Assembly: GCF_003614885.1 (NCBI RefSeq)
Contig: NZ_QZMS01000011.1
Coordinates: 1,363,711 to 1,427,710, forward strand
Length of the DNA stretch: 64,000 bases
Direction: 5' to 3'
Origin: Photobacterium salinisoli
Lineage (GTDB): Bacteria; Pseudomonadota; Gammaproteobacteria; Enterobacterales; Vibrionaceae
The notes beneath the pieces are model-generated. The model was not told the DNA's origin and did not search any database. It was given only the letters and a program-made list of their open reading frames with translations. Numbering within the stretch: position 1 is the first letter of the stretch; each line of letters begins with the position of its first letter. The position numbers were made by a program, and so were the translations under genes. Of this stretch, positions 7,890 through 16,921 are shown piece after piece.

Positions 7890-8405
7890 TCAGAGCAGCC
7901 CCATCACCTGCAATTTCAGAAACACTGCCAGTGTTTTGGCATCCTGAATTTCATTGCTGACCACCTTTTCGATGAAAGTTTCAACAGTCATAGTGACGAC
8001 TTCGAGAATTTCATCTGCATCCAGATCTCCCTGAGCCGGTGAAAGGTTCTTAGCCAGAAAGACATGCTGCACTTCATCACAAAAGCCAGGGACGGGCAGA
8101 AGTTCTCCCAGTGCATGCCACTGGCTGGCGGCGAGCTGGGTTTCTTCTGCCAGTTCCCGTTTTGCGCAATACGCGATGTCTTCCCCTTTTTCCAGCGTGC
8201 CTGCAGGGAATTCCAGAATCCAGCGTCCGATTGCAGGGCGGTATTGGCGTAACAGAACCAGTTCCCCGTCCGCCGTGACAGGCACAATGACCACAGCGCC
8301 CGGATGGCGGACTGTGGTAAAAGTGATGTCGCGTCCATCCGGCAATTGGTGCGTCCCTTGTTCTACGGAAAAGCCTTTCCATTGGCACAGGGTCTGTGAT
8401 TTCAT
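7890..8405 (-). CDS. Nudix hydrolase, ADP-ribose pyrophosphatase type
   Basis: 171 residues. Resembles ADP-ribose/ADP-sugar pyrophosphatases, which split ADP-ribose into AMP and ribose 5-phosphate. VLLRQYRPAIGRWILEFPAG is the typical lead-in to the Nudix box; the box reads GTLEKGEDIAYCAKRELAEE, with the metal-binding REL-x-EE intact and Thr where the last Gly usually stands. The ATG at 8405 follows GAGGCAGT on the reverse strand. It is transcribed towards hipBA, which has its own operator array in the gap. A perfect palindrome at 8462-8496 lies 57 bp upstream. The family is certain; the exact substrate is inferred. Confidence 0.88.
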   Translation of the reverse strand: MKSQTLCQWKGFSVEQGTHQLPDGRDITFTTVRHPGAVVIVPVTADGELVLLRQYRPAIGRWILEFPAGTLEKGEDIAYCAKRELAEETQLAASQWHALGELLPVPGFCDEVQHVFLAKNLSPAQGDLDADEILEVVTMTVETFIEKVVSNEIQDAKTLAVFLKLQVMGLL

Positions 8406-8461
8406 ACTGCCTCTATGTGTTTCATAACTGAATGTGTCAGCCAGTGTAACACTGAACGCCA

Positions 8462-8496
8462 GCCAGAGTGTTTATCGCTGCGATAAACACTCTGGC
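8462..8496. promoter_or_regulatory. Perfect 16-bp inverted repeat between the Nudix gene and galE
   Basis: GCCAGAGTGTTTATCG, a CTG spacer, then the exact complement. No T-run follows on either strand, and both flanking genes are transcribed away from it, so it is not a conventional terminator. It sits where an operator or cruciform could act on both divergent promoters, 57 bp from the Nudix start and 137 bp from galE. Confidence 0.6.
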
Positions 8497-8632
8497 GTTG
8501 ATTATAAAGACATTATCGATTTGTGGGCCATGAAACAAAATGCCACAAGCCATGCGTCAGATGACGGTTGAGGATTCTCTGATATACTCAGCATCTGCAG
8601 CATAATGAAGAACTAAAAAACAAGGAGATTGT

Positions 8633-9652
8633 ATGCGCGTTCTGGTCACAGGTGGTATGGGGTATATTGGCAGCCATACCTGCGTACAAATGATAGAAGC
8701 GGGAATGACCCCAATCATTGTCGACAACCTGTACAACAGCAAGAAGACCGTGCTGGAGCGAATTGAAAAACTGACCGGTGTCAGACCGGCGTTTTTTGAA
8801 GGCGATATTCGTGATCGCGCATTTCTGGATAAAGTATTCCGTGAAAATGATGTTGAATCAGTGATTCACTTTGCGGGTCTGAAAGCCGTGGGAGAGTCGG
8901 TTGCAAAGCCACTGGAATATTATGACAACAATGTTCACGGAACGCTTGTGCTGGTTGAAGCAATGCGTGAAGCCGGTGTGAACAGCATTATCTTCAGCTC
9001 ATCGGCGACAGTGTATGGTGATCCGGCAAGTGTACCTATTCTGGAGTCTTTCCCGACCAGTGCGACTAACCCATACGGGCGCAGTAAACTGATGGTAGAA
9101 GAGTGCCTGACGGATATCCAGCATGCTCATCCTGAAATGAGCATCACACTGCTGCGTTATTTCAATCCGGTTGGGGCGCATGAGTCAGGGGAAATGGGTG
9201 AAGACCCGCAAGGCATCCCCAATAATCTGATGCCGTTTATTGCTCAGGTCGCTGTGGGCCGTCGGGAATTCCTTTCTGTATTTGGCGATGATTACCCAAC
9301 AGTGGATGGTACAGGTGTGCGTGATTATATCCATGTGGTCGATCTGGCAGATGGCCATGTCGCTGCACTGACGCACAAAGGCAAAGAAGCTGGCCTGCAT
9401 ATTTACAATCTGGGTACTGGAAATGGTCTGAGTGTCTTACAAATGGTTGAAGCCTTTGCAAAAGCCTCAGAGAAAGCGGTCCCTTATCAGATTGCACCGC
9501 GACGCCCCGGTGATATTGCAGAATGCTGGGCTGATCCAGGCAAAGCAAAGAAAGAACTGCACTGGACAGCGTCTCGTACAGTTGAGCAAATGACGCGTGA
9601 TACCTGGCGCTGGCAGTCTCAGAACCCGCAAGGGTATCCGGACAGTCACTGA
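8633..9652 (+). CDS. galE: UDP-glucose 4-epimerase
   Basis: Interconverts UDP-glucose and UDP-galactose, for galactose use and surface polysaccharide precursors. 339 residues against 338 in E. coli. The Rossmann NAD motif GGMGYIGSH is at residues 7-15, the catalytic SSSATVYG near 122-129, and YGRSK supplies the Tyr-x3-Lys pair. The ATG at 8633 is preceded by AAGGAG. No other gal genes are adjacent, so it is transcribed alone and ends at the terminator at 9672-9699. A TGATATACT at 8580-8588 could serve as an extended -10. Confidence 0.96.
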   Translation: MRVLVTGGMGYIGSHTCVQMIEAGMTPIIVDNLYNSKKTVLERIEKLTGVRPAFFEGDIRDRAFLDKVFRENDVESVIHFAGLKAVGESVAKPLEYYDNNVHGTLVLVEAMREAGVNSIIFSSSATVYGDPASVPILESFPTSATNPYGRSKLMVEECLTDIQHAHPEMSITLLRYFNPVGAHESGEMGEDPQGIPNNLMPFIAQVAVGRREFLSVFGDDYPTVDGTGVRDYIHVVDLADGHVAALTHKGKEAGLHIYNLGTGNGLSVLQMVEAFAKASEKAVPYQIAPRRPGDIAECWADPGKAKKELHWTASRTVEQMTRDTWRWQSQNPQGYPDSH

Positions 9653-9671
9653 CAGTATTGAATTGATTGTG

Positions 9672-9699
9672 AAAACGGCCTATCTCGGGCCGTTTTTTT
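9672..9699 (+). terminator. galE intrinsic terminator
   Basis: AAAACGGCC stem (9672-9680), 7-base loop, complement at 9688-9696, then a run of T to 9699. It lies 19 bp after the galE stop. Confidence 0.92.
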
Positions 9700-9762
9700 A
9701 TACGGGTTAAAAATTGATTAACTCACTGCTTTTCAATGATTTTTCATCGTTAAGACACATAA

Positions 9763-9780
9763 CCGTCATGTGTTTGTAAG
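9763..9780 (+). promoter_or_regulatory. Possible Pho box upstream of phoX
   Basis: CCGTCAT, GTGT, TTGTAAG resembles the PhoB site (two CTGTCAT-like 7-mers 4 bp apart); the first half matches at 6 of 7, the second at 4 of 7. A further TTTTCAT lies 22 bp upstream of the first half, two 11-bp PhoB turns away. It is 65 bp before the phoX start. Confidence 0.5.
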
Positions 9781-9845
9781 ATTTGCTGCATATGCTCCGC
9801 TCGTTAAATCTATTTGGATATGCGAAGAATAATAAGGAGCATACG

Positions 9846-11720
9846 ATGTGGAAGCGTGATGAGCAGGATTCGCAACTAACAAAAATGATTGAGGCGAGAT
9901 TATCGCGCCGTCATTTTCTGACTGGAACCGCTGCCGCTGGTGCCGGGGCATTTCTGGCATTAAACCCGGTAGCCAAAGCCGTGGCTGCTTCACCTACATC
10001 CTCGCTGTTGAATTTTGAACCTGTGCCCGTTTCTACCGCTGACACAGTAGTGGTACCAAAAGGCTATAAGGCAACCCCGCTGATGTCATGGGGAGATCCT
10101 ATCTTTCCCGGTGCGCCTGAATTTGACCAAAGCGGAAAACAGGATTCACGTGCACAAGAGCGTCAGTTCGGTGATAACACGGATGGTATGAGCTTTTTTG
10201 CTATCAGCGCAGACCGCGGTGTTCTGGCTATCAATAATGAATACACCAACTACGAGTACTTGTTCGATCATAAAGGCAACAACATGACGGCTGATGATGT
10301 GCGTAAGGCGCAGGCGGCCGTTGGTGTGACTATTGTGGAAGTCGTACGTAAAAACGGGCAGTGGGCTGTTGATCAGAGCGGTAAACGAAATCGCCGTATT
10401 ACTGCGAATACGCCTATGATGCTCACAGGGCCGGCTGCGGGTCACGAACTGATGAAGACCAAAGCTGATCCGGCAGGAACCAAGCCATTAGGTACGTTCA
10501 ATAACTGTGCAAACGGTCAAACGCCCTGGGGCACGTATCTGACCTGTGAAGAAAACTTTGATGATTTCTTCGGCAGTGATGAAAAAGGTGAAGTAAACGC
10601 AGATCAGGCCCGTTATGGTATTTCTGCATCAGCCAGCGACTACAAATGGCATCAGCATGATGAACGTTTTGATGTGTTGAAAAACCCGAATGAAGCCAAC
10701 CGTTTTGGCTGGATCGTCGAGATCGATCCAAATGATCCGCAGTCAACTCCAATGAAGCGCACGGCATTGGGTCGCTTTAAACATGAAAATGCGGCGCTGA
10801 CACTGAATAAAGACGGCCATGCTGTGGTGTACCTGGGCGATGATGAGCGCGGCGAGCACCTGTACAAGTTCGTTTCTAAGCAACGTTATCAGCAAGGTAA
10901 TGATGCCGCTAACCGTAAATTGCTGGAAGAAGGCACACTTTATGTCGCTCGGTTCGATATGAATGGCGATCAGCTGAAAGGTCAGGGGCAGTGGATTGAA
11001 CTGACGTTCGGCAAGCATGGTTTAACACCGGAAAATGGATTTAATGATCAGGCCGAAGTGCTGATTTTTGCCCGTCGCGCTGCCACTCAGGTTGGCGCAA
11101 CCACTATGGATCGCCCTGAGTGGGTGGCCGTGCATCCCGACAACAAGCATGTATTTTGTACACTGACGAATAATAAGAACCGTGGTAAAGAAGGCCAGCC
11201 AGTGGGTGGACCGAATCCCCGGGCAAAAAATCACTACGGCCAGATTGTGCGCTGGATGCCGTTAAATGGTGATCACACCAGTGAAGGCTTTGTTTGGGAT
11301 TTATATCTGATTGCCGGCAACCCTTCTGTTCATAACGGTGACTTGTACGCTGGCAGCGACAACATCAACACCGGCAATATGTTCAACAGCCCGGATGGTA
11401 TTGGGTTCGATAGCGCAGGTCGTTTGTGGATTCAGACTGACGGCAACTATTCGAACAAAGGGGATTTTGCCGGGCAGGGCAATAACCAGATGCTGTGTGG
11501 CGATCCCATGACAGGCGAAGTGCGCCGGTTTCTGACCGGACCGGTCGCGTGTGAAATTACCGGGCTGACATTCTCACCGGATAACAAAACTATGTTTGTG
11601 GGTGTTCAGCACCCGGGCGAAGAAGGTGCACCATCGCATTTCCCTTACGGTGGAAACACCAAACCGCGTTCGACCATCATGATGATTACCCGTGAAGACG
11701 GTGGCGTGATTGGTGCCTGA
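9846..11720 (+). CDS. phoX: PhoX-family alkaline phosphatase, Tat-exported
   Basis: 624 residues, DUF839/PhoX family: periplasmic or extracellular phosphatases using iron and calcium, which release phosphate from organic esters under phosphate limitation. The twin-arginine signal is SRRHFLTG at residues 20-27, followed by an Ala-rich hydrophobic stretch. Family signatures include NNCANGQTPWGTYLTCEENF (with the cysteine that binds iron in PhoX), GRFKHENA and DDERGEHLYKF. The ATG at 9846 has AAGGAG ahead of it; the longer frame from 9783 would put extra residues before the Tat signal. The possible Pho box at 9763-9780 fits regulation by PhoB. Ends at the terminator at 11767-11800. Family sure; enzymatic activity inferred. 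Confidence 0.9.
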   Translation: MWKRDEQDSQLTKMIEARLSRRHFLTGTAAAGAGAFLALNPVAKAVAASPTSSLLNFEPVPVSTADTVVVPKGYKATPLMSWGDPIFPGAPEFDQSGKQDSRAQERQFGDNTDGMSFFAISADRGVLAINNEYTNYEYLFDHKGNNMTADDVRKAQAAVGVTIVEVVRKNGQWAVDQSGKRNRRITANTPMMLTGPAAGHELMKTKADPAGTKPLGTFNNCANGQTPWGTYLTCEENFDDFFGSDEKGEVNADQARYGISASASDYKWHQHDERFDVLKNPNEANRFGWIVEIDPNDPQSTPMKRTALGRFKHENAALTLNKDGHAVVYLGDDERGEHLYKFVSKQRYQQGNDAANRKLLEEGTLYVARFDMNGDQLKGQGQWIELTFGKHGLTPENGFNDQAEVLIFARRAATQVGATTMDRPEWVAVHPDNKHVFCTLTNNKNRGKEGQPVGGPNPRAKNHYGQIVRWMPLNGDHTSEGFVWDLYLIAGNPSVHNGDLYAGSDNINTGNMFNSPDGIGFDSAGRLWIQTDGNYSNKGDFAGQGNNQMLCGDPMTGEVRRFLTGPVACEITGLTFSPDNKTMFVGVQHPGEEGAPSHFPYGGNTKPRSTIMMITREDGGVIGA

Positions 11721-11766
11721 TGGCGCGTGATGATGAAACATTAACAGCGCAATAATCACCAGAACG

Positions 11767-11800
11767 AAAATGGCCTCAGTAACCGCTGAGGCCATTTTTT
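11767..11800 (+). terminator. phoX intrinsic terminator
   Basis: A 13-bp perfect stem (AAAATGGCCTCAG and complement) with a six-base loop and T-run. Confidence 0.92.
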
Positions 11801-11901
11801 CTCAGACTGACCAGCCTTTGATTAGGATTGGACAAAGCAGCGGTGATCGCAGCGTGTGGAGCACTGTCTTGTTATCTTGTCGTGGTGAATCAGGATAACT
11901 A

Positions 11902-11910
11902 TGGTATAAT
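11902..11910 (+). promoter_or_regulatory. Extended -10 promoter of the DEAD-box helicase gene
   Basis: TGGTATAAT is a consensus extended -10 (TGn-TATAAT). No good -35 is seen at 16-18 bp, as is common for extended -10 promoters. The implied leader is about 85 nt, with room for cold-responsive structure. Confidence 0.6.
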
Positions 11911-12001
11911 CCGCCGCTAAATTTTCTTCCGGCTGTGAGCCAGGTCACAAGCAATCAGCGGGAAATTTTCTTGTTTTAGAGCGTTTTACCGGAGCAATAC
12001 T

Positions 12002-13345
12002 TTGCACTTTAAAGATCTTGGTCTTGATCAGCGACTGTTGAAAAAATTGAATCATATGGCCTTCTCGCAGGCGACAGAAATCCAGCAGCAAGCTATTCCT
12101 GTTGCGATTGCTGGAAAAGATTTGCTGGCTTCCTCGAAAACCGGTTCCGGTAAAACTCTGGCATTTTTGCTGCCGGCCATGCAGCGCATGTATCGTGGCA
12201 AACCGTTTACCAAGCGTGACCCGCGAGTGGTCATTCTGACACCGACCCGTGAACTGGCAAAGCAGGTTTATGCACAATTACGCACGCTGAATGCCGGTAC
12301 ACCTTATGACAGCACGCTGATTGTAGGTGGTGAAAATTTCAATGATCAGGTAAAAGCGCTGCGCAATGACCCAATGTTTGTGGTGGCAACGCCTGGCCGT
12401 TTAGCGGACCATCTGGAGCACCGCAGCACGCATCTGAACGGTCTGGAAATGCTGATTATGGATGAAGCGGATCGCATGTTGGATCTGGGCTTTGCGCCGG
12501 AGTTGCGCAAAATACACCAGGCCGCTGATCACAGACGCCGTCAGACGCTGATGTTCTCTGCTACGTTAGACGATCCGGAAGTGATTGATATCGCATCTGA
12601 AATGCTCAATGACCCTAAGCGTATTGCCGTCGGACATGCGGCGCAGGATCATGGTGATATTGAGCAACGTTTTATCTTGTGTGATCACCTGGATCATAAG
12701 CAGGCTATTTTGGATCGCTTGCTGGAACAGGAAAATTATGACCAGGTTATTATTTTTACCGCGACCCGGGAAGACACAGACCGACTGACCGGGCTGCTCA
12801 ATGAACGCAAACTCAAAGCGGTTGCCTTGAGCGGTAACCTGAATCAAACGCAACGTAACAATATCATGAGCCAGTTTGAGCGTAATGTTCACAAGATTCT
12901 GGTGACTACGGATATTGCCTCGCGTGGTTTGGATATCAGTAAAGTCTCACATGTGATTAACTTTGACATGCCCAAGCATGCGGAAGAGTATGTTCACCGT
13001 ATCGGACGTACCGGACGGGCCGGCAATAAAGGTGATGCGGTTTCGCTGGTGGGGCCGAAAGACTGGAAAAGCTTCAAGAATGTAGAAGCTTTCCTGCAGA
13101 AACAAATTAGTTTCACCGCTCTGGAAGGGTTGGCAGGTAAGTTTAAGGGCCTGAAACCAGCGCCGAAGAAGGCCTATACGCCGAAGAAAAATACCAAGGC
13201 GAAACCTCAGCAGGATAAAGCCAAAGCGGCGTCTAAGCCGAAGAAGAAGCTGGACAAACGCTTTTACGACAATATGGCAGTCGGGGACAATGTCTTTATG
13301 CCGAAGAAGAGAAAACCGGCAGAACCGTCATCAGATGACGAGTAA
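12002..13345 (+). CDS. DEAD-box ATP-dependent RNA helicase
   Basis: 447 residues. Unwinds RNA duplexes, typically in ribosome assembly or mRNA turnover. Motifs in order: Q motif (FSQATEIQQQAIP), Walker A ASSKTGSGKT, PTRELA, TPGRLADHLEHR, DEAD, SAT in MFSATL, TTDIASRGLDI and HRIGRTGRAG. The tail after residue ~385 is Lys/Pro-rich and basic, probably for RNA binding. The start appears to be TTG at 12002 behind GGAG; HFKDLGL directly after it is the normal family opening and no ATG fits. It resembles the SrmB/RhlE group but the subfamily is not certain, so no symbol is given. Convergent with the E2 gene; they share the terminator at 13364-13396. Confidence 0.92.
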   Translation: MHFKDLGLDQRLLKKLNHMAFSQATEIQQQAIPVAIAGKDLLASSKTGSGKTLAFLLPAMQRMYRGKPFTKRDPRVVILTPTRELAKQVYAQLRTLNAGTPYDSTLIVGGENFNDQVKALRNDPMFVVATPGRLADHLEHRSTHLNGLEMLIMDEADRMLDLGFAPELRKIHQAADHRRRQTLMFSATLDDPEVIDIASEMLNDPKRIAVGHAAQDHGDIEQRFILCDHLDHKQAILDRLLEQENYDQVIIFTATREDTDRLTGLLNERKLKAVALSGNLNQTQRNNIMSQFERNVHKILVTTDIASRGLDISKVSHVINFDMPKHAEEYVHRIGRTGRAGNKGDAVSLVGPKDWKSFKNVEAFLQKQISFTALEGLAGKFKGLKPAPKKAYTPKKNTKAKPQQDKAKAASKPKKKLDKRFYDNMAVGDNVFMPKKRKPAEPSSDDE

Positions 13346-13363
13346 CGGAAGACAAAACTGAAG

Positions 13364-13396
13364 AAAACAGGCCAGCTTTGCACTGGCCTGTTTTTT
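13364..13396. terminator. Bidirectional terminator between helicase and E2 genes
   Basis: A 12-bp stem (AAAACAGGCCAG and complement), 7-base loop, T-run on the + strand and T-rich on the reverse. It serves the convergent helicase and dehydrogenase operons. Confidence 0.9.
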
Positions 13397-13401
13397 ATGT
13401 G

Positions 13402-14559
13402 TTACCCATGCGGTTTTGACAAGTGCTGGACAAGGGCCCTGACAAACCGGGCAGCTTCACCTCCGGTGCAGGCTCTGTGATCAAAGGTCACTGACAGCGG
13501 CATGGCTTTTACAGACAGTGGCTTGTTATCTTTCATCACGAGTTTATCAATCAGCCGGCCTGCGCCCACTATGGCAACCTGTGGCGGGGTGACCACCGGT
13601 GTTGCATAGATCCCCGCAATCGCACCGAAGTTAGACAGTGTGATGGTGGCATGCTGAAATTCTTCCCGACCTATTTTTCTTGACCTGATACCTTCTGCTG
13701 TTTCGTCGATCCAGCGTCGGATGGCTTTGGGATTCAAACTGCCTGCATCCCGGAGTACCGGGACATACAGACCGTGAGGGCTGTCGACCGCGATACCGAT
13801 ATTAACTTTTTGGTGTACGCAGCGAGTCATGGTGTCGGCATCAAACCAGGCATTTAACGCCGATTCCTGTTCACAGGCAGAGACGATGGCCTGAATTATA
13901 CGGGTGGTGATGTCTTCGTCTTTTGGCCATTTGTCCAGCAATGCTTCTTCAGTGATGGTAACAGCGGCGACTTGCTGATGGGCTTCAGTCATGCTGCCGA
14001 CCATAGTACGGCGAGCGCCTTTTAGCACTTCAGTGCCGGGCAGTTGCTGATCGCAGGCCCGGTATACATCGGCTTCGACAATCACGCCATTGGGTCCGCT
14101 TCCGTTGATCTGCCTGAGGTTTACCCCCAGTTTCTGAGCCAAAAGCCGGGCGGCAGGTAAGGCGCTGATATGTTCAGAGGACGGTTTTACCTGACTGCCA
14201 ACCCAAAACTCATCAACACTGACACTCTGCGCATGGTGAGAAACGTTGCCCACCACTGTGGCGGCATCGGCACGTTGTTTTTTTTCCGATTGCTTTGTTT
14301 CTTTGGCATCGGTATCGGTAGAATTTGTTTCGTCGATCTCCAGCAGCAGGCTACCAATGGAGATAACATCACCTTCATTACCGTGCCGACTGACAATGGT
14401 GCCACTGTAAGGCGCAGGTACTTCAACGGTGGCTTTTGCTGTTTCAACTGTCAGCACGACCTGGTCGACTTCCACGGTATCACCGACACTGACATGCCAT
14501 TCAATAATTTCTGATTCGGCGAGTCCTTCGCCCAGATCCGGCAAGGAGAATGTTTTCAT
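13402..14559 (-). CDS. bkdB: 2-oxo acid dehydrogenase E2 (lipoamide acyltransferase), branched-chain type
   Basis: 385 residues. Transfers the acyl group from E1 to CoA, probably in branched-chain 2-oxo acid oxidation. A lipoyl domain at residues 1-80 has the lipoylated Lys in ETAKATVEV; a peripheral-subunit-binding domain near residue 125 (AARLLAQKLGVNLRQINGSG) is followed by the catalytic domain ending in SVTFDHRACTGGEAARF, where the usual HRxxDG reads HRACTG. The ATG at 14559 overlaps the E1beta stop as ATGA and has GGAGGG ahead; a GTG at 14565 is too close to that site. Last gene of a three-gene operon with no E3 gene, so dihydrolipoamide dehydrogenase must come from elsewhere. The branched-chain assignment is by resemblance. 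Confidence 0.85.
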   Translation of the reverse strand: MKTFSLPDLGEGLAESEIIEWHVSVGDTVEVDQVVLTVETAKATVEVPAPYSGTIVSRHGNEGDVISIGSLLLEIDETNSTDTDAKETKQSEKKQRADAATVVGNVSHHAQSVSVDEFWVGSQVKPSSEHISALPAARLLAQKLGVNLRQINGSGPNGVIVEADVYRACDQQLPGTEVLKGARRTMVGSMTEAHQQVAAVTITEEALLDKWPKDEDITTRIIQAIVSACEQESALNAWFDADTMTRCVHQKVNIGIAVDSPHGLYVPVLRDAGSLNPKAIRRWIDETAEGIRSRKIGREEFQHATITLSNFGAIAGIYATPVVTPPQVAIVGAGRLIDKLVMKDNKPLSVKAMPLSVTFDHRACTGGEAARFVRALVQHLSKPHG

Positions 14560-15539
14560 TTCCACCCCTCCACAAGTTGTTTGGCCGCAATGACAATGTC
14601 GTCTTTATTGATCATGAAATACTCTTCATTGCGGTAATAAGGCATGACGGTATCCATACCTGTTACCCGAATCGGTGGCGCTTTTAACAGGCACAATGCT
14701 TTCTCAGACACTTGTGCCAGCAATTCGGCACCGACACCGCAGGTCTTACTGGCTTCATGCACCACCAGCAAGCGGCCTGTTTTTTCCAGCGAAGCAATAA
14801 TGGTGTTGATGTCGATAGGTTTTATCGATGCCAGATCGATGACTTCGGCTTCAATGCCCATTTTTGAGAGTTCGTTCACTGCTTCCAGGCTTTCGACAAC
14901 GCAGGCTCCCCAGGTAACTAATGTTAAATCTCGCCCTTTACGCAATGTGAAACAGGTATCGAGCGGAAGCGCTTCACCGTTGTCGATGACATCGGATTTC
15001 ACTGTCCGGTAGATGCGCTTGGGTTCGAAGAACATAACGGGGTCATTGCTGCGGATCGCTGCGAGCAGCAGGCCATAGGCACGTTTCGGCGAGGAAGGGA
15101 TAACCACTTTCAAGCCTGGTGTATGGGCAAAAATCGCCTCAACACTTTCTGAGTGGTGCTCCGGGGCATGAATCCCACCGCCGAAAGGAGCGCGGAAAAC
15201 GGCCGGACAGGTGAGGCGGCCACGGGTACGGTTACGCCAGCGGGCTGCATGGCAGAGCAGGTGTTCTAGTGCAGGAAAAACAAAACCCTGAAACTGGAAC
15301 TCAGCGACCGGGCGAAGTCCCTGGCTCGCCATCCCTATGGTGACACCGCCAATCAGAGATTCAGCTAACGGCGTGTCAATGACACGCTTTAAACCGAATT
15401 CTTTCTTCAGGCCTACAGTGGCACGAAATACACCGCCGTTATCGCCTACATCTTCCCCCAGTATGACCACATTAGGATCCCTGGCCATTTCGTGATGCAG
15501 AGCGAGGTTGACGGCTTCCAGCATGGTAATCTCAGCCAT
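14556..15539 (-). CDS. bkdA2: 2-oxo acid dehydrogenase E1 component, beta subunit
   Basis: 327 residues from the ATG at 15539. Forms the thiamine-dependent E1 with the alpha subunit, decarboxylating 2-oxo acids and acylating the E2 lipoyl arm. It opens with MAEITMLEAVNLALHHEMAR and shows VILGEDVGDNGGVFRAT, DTPLAESLIGG, APFGGGIHAPEHHSESVEAI and a transketolase C-terminal domain with VHEASKTCGVGAEL. The frame is open upstream, but that part overlaps the alpha gene and is not conserved; GGGAGG precedes the chosen ATG. It overlaps the alpha gene by 8 bases and E2 by 4, so translation is coupled. Confidence 0.9.
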   Translation of the reverse strand: MAEITMLEAVNLALHHEMARDPNVVILGEDVGDNGGVFRATVGLKKEFGLKRVIDTPLAESLIGGVTIGMASQGLRPVAEFQFQGFVFPALEHLLCHAARWRNRTRGRLTCPAVFRAPFGGGIHAPEHHSESVEAIFAHTPGLKVVIPSSPKRAYGLLLAAIRSNDPVMFFEPKRIYRTVKSDVIDNGEALPLDTCFTLRKGRDLTLVTWGACVVESLEAVNELSKMGIEAEVIDLASIKPIDINTIIASLEKTGRLLVVHEASKTCGVGAELLAQVSEKALCLLKAPPIRVTGMDTVMPYYRNEEYFMINKDDIVIAAKQLVEGWK

Positions 15540-16620
15540 GACGGCCTCCCTGCATGCGCATTGCTTTATTGATAATCGCATCCCGCTGGGGATGCATGTC
15601 ATCAGTAGGTTGTTCATAAAGATAATCGAAAGCTGACTCAGGAGGTTGAGGTGCAATGGCTAGATAGCGCTCTACTGCATCTTCCACGACTTTACGGCAG
15701 TGTGTCAGCCATTGTTTTTCATCGTCTTCAGACCAGGCGTTTTGTGACACGAGAAACGCTTTCAGGCGTTTTACGGGCTCATACTGCCAGGCTTGCTGCA
15801 GTTCATCTTCACTCCGGTAGCGGCTGGCATCATCAGCGGTAGTATGATCACCTAAGCGATAACTGACGGCTTCAATTAAGGTCGACCCTTTGCCTTTTCG
15901 TGCACGGTCCAGGCTTTTTATAATGATGTCGTACATGGCAATGATGTCATTGCCGTCAACGGTTATGCCGGGTATGCCAGCGCCTTTCGCTTTATCGGAC
16001 AGAAACTCGGCACCGCACTGCAACTTGCGGGGCACGGAGATAGCCCACTGGTTATTGTTAATGACAAATACCAGCGGGATGTTCCAGGCACCGGCACAAT
16101 TAATGGATTCTAAAAAATCCCCCTTAGATGTCGCGCCATCACCACAGGTGACGAGCGCAGCATGATGACCGCCCTGAATTTTCAATGCGGCAGCAACGCC
16201 AACGGCATGGGTGCATTGCGTGGCAATAGGTACACAAAAGGGAAGATCACGGCAGGGCTGGTCGTTAAACGAAAAATCGCTGCCTCGCTCGTCACCGCCC
16301 CAGTACTGAAGATTTTTCTCCATTGCTATCCCGCGAGCCCACATTGCAGGCATGTCGCGATAGTAAGGCACAAATACATCGTCTTCTCTGAGGGCACGGC
16401 CAACAGCGATACCTATAGCCTCTGATCCTAAATGGGATGGGTAGGTCCCAAGTTTACCTGTACGCTGAAGCGCGACAGCTTTGTTGTCGTAAACTCTGGT
16501 CAGCACCATGTCCCGGTAAAAGCCTTGCAGCGTCGGGATGTCCGCCCATGCCGGAAGAGGCGAGAGCAGTTGTCCCTGATAATCTAAGTAGCGGTGCATG
16601 CTTGTGGCTTGAACATTCAT
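15532..16620 (-). CDS. bkdA1: 2-oxo acid dehydrogenase E1 component, alpha subunit
   Basis: 362 residues. Binds thiamine diphosphate: the motif runs GDGATSKGDFLESIN, about 30 residues, then NNNQWAIS. The phosphorylation-loop-like RLGDHTTADD is present, as in BCKDH and PDH alpha chains. It starts at the ATG at 16620 behind AAGGAGC and is the first gene of the E1alpha-E1beta-E2 operon. The upstream gap to the MOSC gene (about 300 bp) holds both divergent promoters. Substrate preference (branched-chain against pyruvate or acetoin) cannot be fixed from sequence alone. No leucine dehydrogenase or regulator gene is adjacent. Confidence 0.88.
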   Translation of the reverse strand: MNVQATSMHRYLDYQGQLLSPLPAWADIPTLQGFYRDMVLTRVYDNKAVALQRTGKLGTYPSHLGSEAIGIAVGRALREDDVFVPYYRDMPAMWARGIAMEKNLQYWGGDERGSDFSFNDQPCRDLPFCVPIATQCTHAVGVAAALKIQGGHHAALVTCGDGATSKGDFLESINCAGAWNIPLVFVINNNQWAISVPRKLQCGAEFLSDKAKGAGIPGITVDGNDIIAMYDIIIKSLDRARKGKGSTLIEAVSYRLGDHTTADDASRYRSEDELQQAWQYEPVKRLKAFLVSQNAWSEDDEKQWLTHCRKVVEDAVERYLAIAPQPPESAFDYLYEQPTDDMHPQRDAIINKAMRMQGGRHG

Positions 16621-16921
16621 ATCAAGCTCCTTCTGTCACTGCCCGAAACGATTAGGGCAGAAAAGTCACTGTTGTTAATTGCGTATTGCTAAGCCTGGCT
16701 ATCCCATTCATCCTTAGCGTTGCAATTAGTTTCGGTGCAACCTGGCATTTTTGGGTATAGTAGGTGCATTACATACATGGAATGGCGAACACTTCTAATT
16801 GTAATCAAAGTGTTAAAAAATGCGTTGGTAGCACATTGCCAACATAGTAAAGAATTCGGTACAGCAGGTGATTTTCCAGTGTTAAATGCTGTATTTTTAT
16901 GAGTGTCAGGGAGATGTTTGG

